Source: Macrocystis pyrifera (Eukaryota; Sar; Phaeophyceae; Laminariales; Laminariaceae). From it: DNA of 64,000 nucleotides. Below the pieces are notes generated by a model. The model saw only the letters and a program-made list of their open reading frames with translations. It made no database searches and was not told the origin of the DNA. The stretch lies in contig JASSKH010000037.1 in assembly GCA_031763025.1 (NCBI GenBank), positions 558,001 to 622,000 on the forward strand, written 5' to 3'. Of the stretch, positions 11,598 to 42,200 are shown one piece after another; position 1 is the stretch's first letter, and the number at the start of each line of letters is the position of its first letter. The position numbers and the translations under genes were made by a program.

Positions 11598-11732
11598 AGG
11601 AGCAAGCGGCAGCGGCAGCGGCAACGGCAGCGGCACTAGCAAGCGGCGGCGGCAGCAGCAGCAGTGCAGCAATGGCAACAGCAGCAACAGTCGCAGCCGC
11701 AGCAGCCGCAGCAGCCGCAGCAGCAGTAGGTG
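11598..11732. repeat. (ggcagc/agcagc)n low-complexity tract
   Basis: Imperfect hexamer/trimer repeat of ggcagc and agccgc units. The Ser/Gly/Arg frame on one strand and the Ala frame on the other are artefacts. Confidence 0.85.
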
Positions 11733-12238
11733 GTATTGGGGCGTACACAATGCCGTTACGAAGCTAACGAGTGAATACGTCTCGGCGAACGCAGGGCAGC
11801 TTCTTTCTCATGAGTATACCAGCTGCACGAGCGTAATCGTACCACAGGTCAGGTACTGGTACTGGTACCCTCTTGCTATACGTGCCATTATACCAGAGGG
11901 ATGTATGCTATACGTGCGAGTATGTCACGCTGATGCCGGTACCGCTATTACTGCTGTAGTACCCTGCTGGTACCAGGCAGGTTTTTTGAGTGAGGTGTCA
12001 TATTTAATACCAGGGTAGTCGTTTTAGTTATACCTGAGATTCTATTTGCATTTCGCGGTACAAGACGCGAAAACACGTCAAGTGCCAGGCTCTGCATTTG
12101 TCGACACGACGACAATTACGGCAGTTGGAACAATAGCAGTACGAGGTATACGTACGAGAGTACAAGTAGAAGCGGAGGATATCCTGAAACAGCATTAATA
12201 CTCGTGCATATGTACCCACACCGGTAGTACTACTGCTA

Positions 12239-12343
12239 TTACGGGGGTCCATAGTTAACGGGACCAAATTTTGTTAGTAAAAATAGGCAAATATATAGTT
12301 TTTTATGTACACCGTAGGTCCCGTTAACTATGGACCCCCGTAA
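12239..12343 (-). mobile_element. MITE-1, gttaac subtype
   Basis: Both arms carry the variant gtccatagttaacgggacc and its exact complement ggtcccgttaactatggac, flanked by TA. The arms differ from the atagtaaatag subtype at the same positions. Confidence 0.9.
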
Positions 12344-12781
12344 TAGTACCGGTGTACCTGGTGTACCATGCGAGCGTGTGTCATGAGAACCAGTGTGCAG
12401 GAAGGTACGCGTACGTAGCACTCGGGTACTCTTACAAAACCTTGTAACGGCTCGTAGGATCGAGGCCTGGTATCAGGGTATGTACGGCAGTACCTTCTAA
12501 AAGTGAAGTGAGTACTTACGTACCGCCCATGTGAGTATTTACATACCGGTGATTACTTGCTTAAAACCGTATCTCCAGTGCATGTACATCAGTAACACAG
12601 GCAACCTCGTATATAGTTACAGCCACGAGTGCACCACGGCCAGATGATATATTCGTAGCTCATACCAGGTACCAGGTACCCGGTACCTGGTATCATACTG
12701 ACATATCATCATACGGGGTAAAAGTCTCGGTATATTTCTGCTGTATATTGTCACTCAGCTGCTCCCCTTCCCTCCCCCCGA

Positions 12782-13241
12782 ATGGCATACGCCTCGCGCA
12801 GCCTTGGCTACTGTCCCCCCAACTCGCTCAAGGCCGACGCAACACTCCCATCGTGGATTAAGGGGTCACAGCCATCGCGACGGTACCAACAGAATCAACA
12901 TCATCAGGAGCAGCAGTCGAGGGGCAAGCGCAGGTATGGCAGCAACGCCAGCGGCAATGGCATCGATAACGATCACGATCACGGTACCGATACCGATCGT
13001 TTGAGATCCGCGACGTCGTGCCACGGGTGCGACTACAGCAGCGCCAGCAACAGCGCCGACCGCAAGACCAGCGGGAAGCACTACTCGTACAGCATGAACG
13101 CCGACGCTGCGGGGGCAAGAGGTAGCGCTTACTCGCACAACGGATATGCATCCAGCGGTTACGCGTCGAACGGACACATATCCAACGGGTACACGTCCAA
13201 CGGTTACACGACCAATGGGATCGCGAGCGATGCAATTGCCG
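12782..13241 (+). CDS. candidate 5' exon of the DHH-CBS gene (Ser/Asn/Gly-rich)
   Basis: ATG-initiated frame of at least 153 codons with repeats of the form NGYxSNGYxTNG around residues 120-145. If a gtgctc donor at 13242 is used, the exon leaves one base that would complete the codon before LTHTMADF in the exon at 14051. The frame stays open through a poly-G tract to 13447, so an alternative end there (cacccag|gtgacg) is possible but does not match phase. The low-complexity composition makes coding status uncertain; it may instead be an unrelated reading frame. Confidence 0.3.
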
Positions 13242-13286
13242 GTGCTCGAAGTAGTCGGCGGCGAAAGACGTACGCCACACGTCTAA

Positions 13287-13343
13287 GGGGCGGGGGGGGG
13301 GGGGGGGGGGAGGGGGAGGGGGGGGGGGGGGGGCGGGGGCGGG
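13287..13343. repeat. poly-G tract with interruptions
   Basis: Four G-runs of 4 to about 19 bases interrupted by single c or a residues. Confidence 0.9.
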
Positions 13344-14050
13344 GGATGAACAGGAGAGGATTAGGGCGGCGCATCGGGCGCGGGCTGCGGCGAAGCCGCA
13401 GCCACCACCGAAAGCGCAGGTTCTTCCCCCACCGAACACCCAGGTGACGATGGTTCATTTTTATCTGCGTTGTACCTGGCGTTACGTGTACATGGGCTAG
13501 AAGTACAATAGCCGTACTCGTAGGTATAATTCAGAGTTTTGACTGGTGTTGACCCTATTTCCTTTTTGGCAGTTTCGGCGCCGCGCATTTTTATGAGTTT
13601 CCGCTCCCTTATGAGGCGTTATGGTGGGACGTACGTAAATAGCCAATACACTGGGAGCCCTTGCAGCTCCCTCTGCCAGTGCAGACTGGACCAGGTCCCA
13701 GCCCTGGCTTTTGGCCCCCCTGGCGACGGTAACTATCAAAAGATGGAGCCCACAACGCGTCCGAAACGATGTATCGAGAGTTGTGATTTTTCAACAATCA
13801 AAACTGCAATTAAAAAATGCAACACGACCGCTACGTATACCTGGTATGCAATATCTAGACGCTGGGCCTACAATCGGACTGACCGACTCTGAACGAACGA
13901 TTCGCGGGTATGATGTGTGTGTGTGTGTGTTTGTGTGTTCTTCGCGCTAAGACATTATTGTCTGCCCATCGAAACTGTGTCATACTTGTAGGACATGCGC
14001 CGCTCACATTTCCCAACGCACTGTATCATACTTTTAGGCTTTGAACGTAG

Positions 14051-33030
<18,980 letters not shown>

Positions 33031-33079
33031 TAAGATAGCGCCACCACCCCGAGTATATTTTGGTAGTGCTTGTCGTGCA

Positions 33080-33505
33080 GTAGTTCGATTGAAACGCGAG
33101 AGCGAGACGTGGTGTTCAAGTCATCGGTTGTAAAGCGAAAACAAGAAGACTTGATCGATTGGATCGGAACGCGGAAGACGAGACTTGGTGCAATTCGATT
33201 AGAAAACGAGAGCAAGAAGACTTTTGATCGATTCGATTGGAAAGCGGGGGCAAGAGTTGCTCGACTATTCGATTGAGAATGCGATAGCAAGACTTGATGG
33301 ATTTCGATTAGAAGCGAAAGCAAGAATATTTGATATAATGCGATTCGAGAGCGAAGGGCAAGGCTTGGCGCAAGTCGATTGAAAAAGCGAAAGCAAGCAA
33401 GGCGTGGTCATTTCGAGTGAAGCGAAAGCAAGATTTCGGGTCGATTCGATCGGAAAGGCAAAAGTCAAACGCGAAACAGTCACGAGCGAAAGCAAGAAGA
33501 CTATT
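33080..33505. repeat. minisatellite gatt-gaaagcgaaagcaaga
   Basis: Degenerate units of about 35-50 bp of the form cgattcgattggaaagcgag then agcaagaagactt, starting 50 bp after the DHH-CBS stop codon and so probably within its 3' UTR. Confidence 0.85.
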
Positions 33506-35236
33506 TATACCTGCTGCAGTGGATTAAGGTCAAGCCCAAGCTACCTTACGGGCCATCCACAGCAGGTGAATGCTTCGAGTACCTAGTTTTTGTTTTGTTT
33601 AGGCCCCACTTAGGCCGTGAAAACAAACCAGTGGTGAGCCGATTGGTGATTGGTGCACTCGCTCTCTTCGTGGTGCGCACACAGCGCATTACATGCGGAG
33701 GATAATACTGCAGGGTCTCCATCGTGTGTGGCATGTTTTGTGTCCGTCGTGAAATACCCTCTTTGTACAGAAAGACGCAATCATTCGCAGTGAGCAGGAA
33801 GTAGGGCCACTGCCGTGACTGCAAGCACTGCTACTGTAGGAGTGCAGTTGTATCCCTTATCCGTTTTGGTACTTGAGGAAAACGCTTCAGAGAGTGAGCA
33901 TGATGGGTCCAACACATAATCTAAGTGATGCTTACGATGATGATGATGATGATGATGACAGCATCGGCACATTAAATGCCGGACCTAAGCTGTAGCATAC
34001 AGCGTGCGCGCTGCACTACTAAAAAGGGTGAAAACGATTGCGATGGAAACAAACAAACACAATATGTCATCCTGACCACATGACACACAGCGCTGGGTCA
34101 GACGTTTACTTCGGGGGTGGCATTACCGTAGAAATGCGAGTAAACCCACCCCCCCCGAACCGACTTTTCAAGCTCGATAACAACTCCGTATGAAAGGTGC
34201 AAATACCGAACGACACGTTTTCGGACAGCCCTCGACGAGATCTGTCATCCTTTTCGCCTAATTGGCGCTGATATTTTTTGCTGTAGAGATACCGAACTCG
34301 AAAAAAAGTCGGTCCAGGAGGGGGGGGGGGGGGTACTCGATAGGAGAGATGTGCTCGATATCATGCATGGCCGTAGTCGTATGACCATAGACTCTCGCAT
34401 CCCTACAATGCCGGGACGGAGCATGTCGGGCTTTCACCGACCAGGCAGACATTGCTTGCGCCAAGGGCGAAGCGCCGTGAGGTGTCCGGCGAGTCGCATG
34501 AAGGGTGAGCTGCATCCTACCAAGAACCGCTTGTGAGGCGGACTTGCATATGAATGACAGCTTCAATGATTTACTTTAATTTCCGGTGTAGCCACACCCA
34601 GAGACAGCAATGCGAGTACTATGTAACTGCCTCTTGGGTGCCTTACCTTGAACACTACGTGATACGATCAATTCCCTTGTGCAGAGTAAAGGTTCTCTTC
34701 ACCTGGCACAAATGATCTAACTCGACGACCAGCCGTGGGCAACCGCCAAAAAGAATTAAAAAAAAAACGGTGCCCTGGTTGTCTAGCTCACGTAGTGAGC
34801 GGCATGTTTTACAGGGTCGTTGCCAACCGACGCCAACCCAACCTATATGAAAAAGTATATAAGAGGTCCAGGAGGGGGTGGGGTGTACTCATATTATCAT
34901 GCATGGCTGTAGTCGTATGAACGTAGACCCTCGCGGGAGGGGGGCGTATACTCGGACCATTCCGTACGGTAGATACTCGAGGGAGCGGCCGCGCGCTCTC
35001 ACTACTAGACAGTGCAGGCGGTAAAATCCTTCATCACTAACACTACACAGCGCAGACAGGCGGTTTACTCCTTCCAAGTAACTGTAATATCGTTTTTTTT
35101 TTCGTGCGGAAAGTACTTTGGGCCCACAAAGGTCAGCAAGTTGATAACTCAATGATAACTATCGTGCAGTACTGCAAGTGCACCCGCCTACTGTTCGGGG
35201 GGGAAATACGATACACGTCGGACAGGTCGTGATCTG
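33506..35236. other. intergenic, no gene seen
   Basis: No exon with convincing motifs. It holds a (gat)n run at 33938-33957, a poly-G run at 34320-34333, and a duplicated block of about 85 bp (gtccaggagggg...tatcatgcatggc) at 34312-34400 and 34868-34935. Confidence 0.5.
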
Positions 35237-35535
<299 letters not shown>

Positions 35536-35554
35536 AATACTGTAGTAGATAGTA

Positions 35555-35659
35555 TTACGGGGGTCCATTGTTAGTAGGACCTATTGTATACATAAAAACC
35601 TTTATGTGTACCTATTTTTGCTAGCAATATTTGATCCTATTCACTATGGTCCCCCGTAA
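35555..35659 (+). mobile_element. MITE-1 inserted beside/in a (tag)n array
   Basis: ttacgggggtccattgttag ... attcactatggtcccccgta-a with TA flanks; tagtagtagtag resumes on the right. Confidence 0.88.
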
Positions 35660-35902
35660 TAGTAGTAGTAGTAGATCATTCCGCTTCTTAGCTGCCGTCG
35701 CAGTGCGAGAGATTGTCTAGGATCTGCTAATAAAAAAGATCATCACTCTTGCGGGCCTCAGGTGGCAACATCAGCTACTACTACTACTGTGTAGATCATA
35801 TACCAGGGTATATACAAAACCGGGAATATATCTGCTCTGTTGAAATATCTAAATCATGGCAGTAGGAATCCATTGTGCGAGGTGCGAATCACTTGGAATT
35901 TT

Positions 35903-35903
<1 letters not shown>

Positions 35904-35944
<41 letters not shown>
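35904..35944. repeat. poly-G tract (41 bp)
   Basis: Uninterrupted G run preceded by tcacttggaattttc, which is a piece of the MITE-2 core; the tract may have grown inside a decayed MITE-2. Confidence 0.95.
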
Positions 35945-35945
<1 letters not shown>

Positions 35946-38797
35946 CGGGCAGTTGGAATTAGAGTTGTGTCGTATTTTGCAGGATTGCATGCAGTGAGTG
36001 GTTGAAGGAGGGGATTGAAGCAGACGAGATGACGACGTGAGCTACGCTTGTACGAGGCTACGCATACTCGTCACGACAGAGAAGCGAGCGAGGGGGTGGG
36101 ACATACTGTACATGTAGTAAGGTTCCATCCATGTTTCCTCGTGGAACCTTCGGAGATACTGACAAGGGCGGCGATTATGGTGACAATCCCCCCGTTTATT
36201 TAATGGGGTCCTCTCTCTGTCGCGTGAAGTCCGAATGTGTCCCGTCAAAATCGGAAGAGAAATCATGGAAGAATTAAATAAACACCCGCAGGGTTTTCTA
36301 CGTCACAAACAATAGTAGACGGTTTATGGGGGAAATTCACTACAAAAAACCAGCTCAAGGCGCAACAATAGCCGAGACCAGTCTCCCCGGCATACCGTTT
36401 TTTGTCGAATGGCCCGCGTCCGAAAGTACTCGATCCGAGAGCTACAAGAGTGTATAGCCTGTAGTTGTCTTTGGCTGTTTCGCTCCGTCTCCGCACCAGT
36501 GTCATCAGACAAATCAATCTTTTTTTTCGAAACCCGCAACTCGACCAATGCATGCTCTGTCATAGCAAGCTATTAATGCAAGAGGTACGATAGGAAGGGT
36601 TCTCGATACTTCCGGGAAGGGAGTGTGGAAAACTTTAACCTGGTTTCCGCATGAAATGTATACAAGTCCCGATTCCAGTATTTTGGCCTCTACAGTTAAT
36701 AGTAGTCTAGACATCCTCCGCTGTAAAAATCCTGGCGTGCCTATAGCAACATCGCCCACTCCTGTAGCATAGCGTCTCGTCTCCGTGTGCTTTGGCGACT
36801 GCTGCTTCTTCTGCTCTGTTTCGCTGTTGCTGCAGAAGCATACGCGAGAAAGTAAAAGCTGACCTGTTCAAAACAGATAGATGAATAACAGCACATCTCA
36901 TGTCATTTTTTTTGTTCACGCCACCGAGATTTTTCGCCTTTTCGACAAAAGGGGAACTTGCCCCCGAACTGGTTCTAGATTCCACTGAAAAAAAATACCC
37001 CAACAAGCCGTGACAACAAGACATTAGGAAGTCTTGTGACAGGGAAAACGAGGTGTCTAAGGTCAACCATCCTCTCCGTCCTCATCCGTTGGCCTGTGTC
37101 ACCAGTGTAGCTTTAGCTTTGTGATTCATTGTGATTTCCAAGACTACAGCCGTCGCGTTGGACAAATTTCTATGATATTAATTACCTTGCCAGCACAGCC
37201 GCCGGTGTCGAGTTCCAACACGTGCGTGTGCGTGCTGGGTAACACTCGTAAAGAAGAACGCTTCGGAAAAACTGTTGCAAAACCGTTTTGTCTCTTGCGG
37301 ATGCTACGAGTAAGCGACGGGCGTGCAGCCAGCCCCTCACGTTAGTTAACTCCAAACGCTCGTACCACATCCAAAAGCGATCATTTCGCACCATGCTGCT
37401 GCTGCGCGCACGCACTCTGTGGTCCATCTACAGGTAAAGTATACTATAGCCTGGACACGAAGTCGCCGCGTACGAGATAACAAAGTGACCCTTCCTGAAG
37501 GAGAAAACGTGCGACGGAAAATAGAACACCCGCCTGAACAAAAAACAAAAACAAAACGTGGTTCATGACAAAACCTATTTTCGTGTGCGCTCGGCAGCGC
37601 TACACCAGCAGCAGTAAAAAAGGGGGGGGAGACGGGGGGACGAGGAGCGTAGCTCACCCGCGAGGATAGAACGTCCATGACCTTCCTTCTCGAACATACA
37701 GACAAGACCCCGCGACTTATCAAATTCCGCTTGAGAAACCAACCAGAAACGAACGTGCCTGGCCAGCTTAAGAAAGAAGAAAAAAAAAGGGGGTATTCAT
37801 AGCAATAACCAATACCAGATCGCGGGTCGTTTTTCAACTCCAACAAAACCCATCGATACCGATATAGCTTGCGACACAGCGAGCGTCCAGAGCGGGGCCC
37901 TCTCGTTTCACCCAGGCCAAGCCAGGAATTTCACGGGAAGGGCACGCGCGGAGCGAAAGCCCAAACACCAGACACTTTTTCACACTTTCTTCTCTTGACG
38001 TGACATCGCTCACAAAAACATGTTTTGCCGGGCAGGCGTCTAAATCACAGGCCGACTTCTCTTTTCTAAAACCAACGCCAACGAACGCAAATCCAAATTC
38101 CGAACAAACCTCGTCAAAGACTCCTCTGTCGCCCCCCCCCCCCCCCCCCCCCCCCTCCCCCCCCACAAACCCTCCCCCTTCCCATTTTTTCGTCGATTGT
38201 TGTTCTCCACGGCTAAAAACTGCAGCAGCACGTGTGATGGCCGCAGTAACGAACGACCCTGTGATAGACCATACCCGACAGACGGCACTATGGACAGTCG
38301 CCCAACCCCACTCCCCTGAGACCGGCGGCCATGCCAGTCGATGCTCGCAGCAACAGCGCCAACACAAGTGATCGTCGCATCGCGATCGAGGCATCAACTG
38401 GACAGACAGATGAGATGGACAGCCCGTGGGTGGTGTTTCTATCTCATCACTCCCCGAGAGGCCGTTCGCAATGCAAATGCCCCCCCCCCCCCCCCCCCGG
38501 TTCTCGTTCTTCAAGTTTCCCTCCCTCACAAGTCCAGTTCAACTTAAGTAAAAGAAGGCGACTAAAGCAACCCTTCCCGTCCCGTCAATCAATTCATCTG
38601 TCCGCCCGGTTCCTTTCCGTTCCATGCCATCCGAAACATTGAGCACGCCGACAGCAGAAAAAGAGAAGGAGAGAGAGGGAGCGAAGAAGCAAAAAAAAAA
38701 AATGACGGAAAATAAAAAAGAGAACCATCATCTGATAACTTTGATTTTTGTTATTTTGTGTTGTGAGCGAAGGCCAAGCCAGGCCAGGCCAACCGCT
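35945..38797. other. intergenic / 3' flank of the Rieske gene, no gene seen
   Basis: Both strands contain open frames, but none has a recognisable motif with matching splice sites. Poly-C tracts lie at 38132-38164 and 38480-38498. The part just below 38798 is probably 3' UTR of the Rieske gene. Confidence 0.5.
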
Positions 38798-39241
38798 TCA
38801 GTAGTAGTCGCCCGAGGCCTTTCCTTGGGCGTCGAGGAGACCCGTCCAGTACTTGCTCTCGAACTCCTGCTTCAGGTTCCGGTTGAGGAGCACCTGGATG
38901 TTTCCGCCGCTAGCGCGCACCGGGAAAACGGCGAGGTCCTTAGGGGGTTCAAGCCGGCCGAGCACAAGGGGGCCGAGGACGGGGGGGAAGGGGCACCAGT
39001 CTCCCACCAACTTCCCGTCGTCGAGCGAAAACGCAGACTTGTGCAACGGGCACACCAGCGCGCCCGCCGCGTTGATGCTTCCCTGGTCAAGCGGTGTGCC
39101 CAAGTGAGGGCAGATGTTGGCCGTCGCGTAGATGGATCCGGAGAGGTCGGCCGCGACGAGGATCTCCTGGCCGTCCTGCGTGACACCCACGAGCTCCCCC
39201 GGTGCGATGTCGGACGTCTTCAGCACGGGCACCCACTCCTC
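38798..39241 (-). CDS. Rieske protein, exon 3 (mature domain)
   Basis: Acceptor ggcaacag, then EEWVPVLKTSDIAPGELVGV, both cluster-binding loops, and a C-terminal tail ending YWTGLLDAQGKASGDYY; stop at 38798-38800. The whole catalytic domain is in one exon. Confidence 0.93.
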   Translation of the reverse strand, partial: EEWVPVLKTSDIAPGELVGVTQDGQEILVAADLSGSIYATANICPHLGTPLDQGSINAAGALVCPLHKSAFSLDDGKLVGDWCPFPPVLGPLVLGRLEPPKDLAVFPVRASGGNIQVLLNRNLKQEFESKYWTGLLDAQGKASGDYY

Positions 39242-42200
39242 CTGTTGCCGGTTTTGATGTTGGGGTAGGCGGTAAGTTCCATGTAGGGTTAGTGTTGGTT
39301 TTGAAGCTCAAGGAGGGGTTTCGTCACTGATATGTGGGGTTGGGTCGGCGTCAAGGTAGGTTCAAGGCCGTAGTGTCGAGCGTTTCGCGTTATAGTACAT
39401 GTATTCAAGTATCTGATACGGACCGGTCTTTGCGAGAGCCTTGCGAGCCCGGCGCTGTTTGGAGGATTCTTGAATAGGGGCATGAATTACTTCGAGGATA
39501 ATCCCGATTTCATCTCTTTAGTATTGCAGCCCCGTTTTGAAGGCAAACCAGTACTTAGAGTACTTTGTCCCCGAAACAAGACCGCAGTCTTGAAAGGGTC
39601 AAAAAGGTCAAGTCAAGGCCTGAACAGCCAAAGGAGGGCGGTGAGAGGGATCATAGCGACCGACAACAAAAAAGAGGGCAAAGCAAGCGTGTTGACAAAG
39701 GGAAGGTGTCCTCAATCCTTCCGCCACGGCCTAAATGATCCTACTCTCAATCCAAGTAGTATTCCCAAAAACGAGCGTTCAGCTATTCATGGTTGTACAG
39801 AAAAGGCAGTCTCGCCGGAAATGTAACTATTGAAACAAGCACCAGCCAGGTAAGGAAAAATGCAAAATTAATCGCAGAAAAAAATAGTAGGCTGTCGCAA
39901 ATGACACGTACTCAGTTTGGAAAGCTGTCTGTCTGACGTCTACCTCACGCCCACTGCACACCCTGCGATACCACACCGCAAGTGCATGTACGCGTGCCGC
40001 TACTATATTGAATGCGGGTGCGACAAAGGCGTAAGAAACGCCTGCCTATACTCGTGGGGGGGCAGAGACAGGCGTTCATGGCCCACTTGTCGCCCCGTAC
40101 ATTTGCTTCATGTACGCGTAAGTCCGAAAACCCAACCGAAGTACGTACACATTCAACCATAATATGATGAAACGACAACACGCCGAGAGCGGGAAAAACA
40201 AGTCAGCGTCAAGATGGGCACAGCATCAAGAATACCCGGCTATCGGCGTTTTCCTGGAAACCACGGCAGGGGTTTGCGACCAGTCTGATTCCAAATAGAG
40301 CACCGGTTACATATTATGTTCCAGTATTGGTTTTTGAAGGCTCCCATATCTGCACCAAAACGAGCCTGCAGCATTGAATGTGAACATACGCACCAGCGTG
40401 GAAAGTTGAGCAAACGAGAAGCAAATCCAGGAAAATACAAGAATAAACCGTGGTTTCTCAAGGTTTGGGAGGCTTTCAACCCGTTCAGGATCGCGGTCTC
40501 GTTTTGGGGACAACTACTTACAATTTGACTGGTTTATCCCCAAAACGAATCTCCAGTAATAAAGTGGATAATAGCTGCCAAAACAAAAAACGTTTTTTTT
40601 CGTTTTGAGAACGACGCCTCCGATTCGGTTTTCGGCCTCTTTCGGAGATGCAGTCCGGTGAATATCTTTAGCCAAGCGAGTCTTCTGGTGTTTTTACTCG
40701 AGAAGCACGCACTGACTCCGTTCCGTCAACCACAACAGCCCAAGTACATGTACCATGAGCATGTGCATATACTACAGAAGGTGGTTGTAAGTTGTACAGC
40801 AGTGGAAGTGAAAGCAACACCATCGGTTTGGCTTGGTTCGGATGGAATGGAAGGCCACCAACTCTGACGCGTCCGGCCTCAAGAACCCCTGACCCCACAC
40901 CCCCGTAGCCTGTAGCATTTTTAAGGGAAAAGGTAAAGTACTTGGAATTAATGCAGTTTTGTCGTGATGGTGATATGTGAGGTCTACCATCCTAGCGTGA
41001 TAGATGAGGCACGCAAATATAAACGCCAGGTGTGGACGCCCCGCTTCGTGTGGACCGTTGACGGGCACAGAGAATCCTCGCCTCGTACCACCCTTCGGAC
41101 TAAATCTCCATCAGGTAGAGCTTTGATGTACAAGTCACATTACACCGATATTTTGGAGCTATTAATAGCGTTTTTGGACGTACTTGTATAGACAGCAGAC
41201 AGACGTATAATGTCTTGAGAACATCTGCCGTGAGTCGTACTTTACTCACGACGATATGTACAACAACGGTGGGTCCTTCCGCGAATCGACGGATAACAAG
41301 AAAAAACAAAAAACGGACAGCAATCACGCAGACGTATACAATGTACTACTAATATTACAATTACGGGGGACCATAGTAAACAGGACCAAATATTGTTGGA
41401 AAAAATAGGGAAATATATAGGTTTTTGTGTGTATCGCAGGTCCTATTTACTATGATTTACTATGCTCCCCCGTTATATTACTCTGCACAAAGGCACGTCA
41501 AGCTTTAGGCTCGAGCACCACCATATCGCCATGAAACTCAACCCACTATTAATAGATGGGACGACACGACAGCCACCAAGAACATCATGATATCGCACTG
41601 GTATGTCACAGCAGTAGCACTGCATGCCGCGGATACCACGGCCAACGCACTGGCAGCAGGGCACTTCCATCCAAGTCACTATTACTACCTGGTAGTGTAC
41701 ATACGGCCAAGGGCTGAAAGGGACTCGTTCATGAACGCATGTAGGGCACTTGGGTCACAGCGCTCCATGTTCATACCGAGGGCGACATGATATCGTAGCT
41801 CAAGGTAGTGGGGGGTGAGCACTGAGAATGTGGCCGTCGGTCACATCACACCGCAGAGCAATGTAATCCATGTACCAGGTATTTTGTATGGTGTTATGCC
41901 AAGAGCAGTAGAACGGCGCACTCGTTTGATATACTCACGCATACGAGGTACCTGGTAGCAGCTACGCGGTACGTACGAGTAGCGAGAGTATTGTCTCGCC
42001 TATCCTTGCCTTTAGCACGTATCTGACCAGTACTATTCTGGACGGAAACTGGACAGACATAGAGCGAGAGTTTAGGCATCCATAAAATATGAAGACTAGA
42101 AGGTCCTAAAATCTCGGTCCAAAAGGATACCGGGGTATATAGTATCTGGGTATTTGATACCAGGTACATCCGACTACCTGCACGGAAAAAGTGCGCGAGA

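Noticed and set aside
12858..13439. 193-codon minus-strand Pro/Arg/Cys-rich frame
   Set aside because: Antisense shadow of the plus-strand frame and poly-G tract; no motif.
13204..13447. Extension of the 12782 frame through the poly-G tract as an Arg/Gly-rich (RGG-like) domain
   Set aside because: The Gly run depends on homopolymer length and the end at 13447 is not phase-compatible with the next DHH exon.
37834..38529. 231-codon minus-strand frame
   Set aside because: Runs through a poly-G tract as a Gly run and has no recognisable motif or coding-like neighbours.
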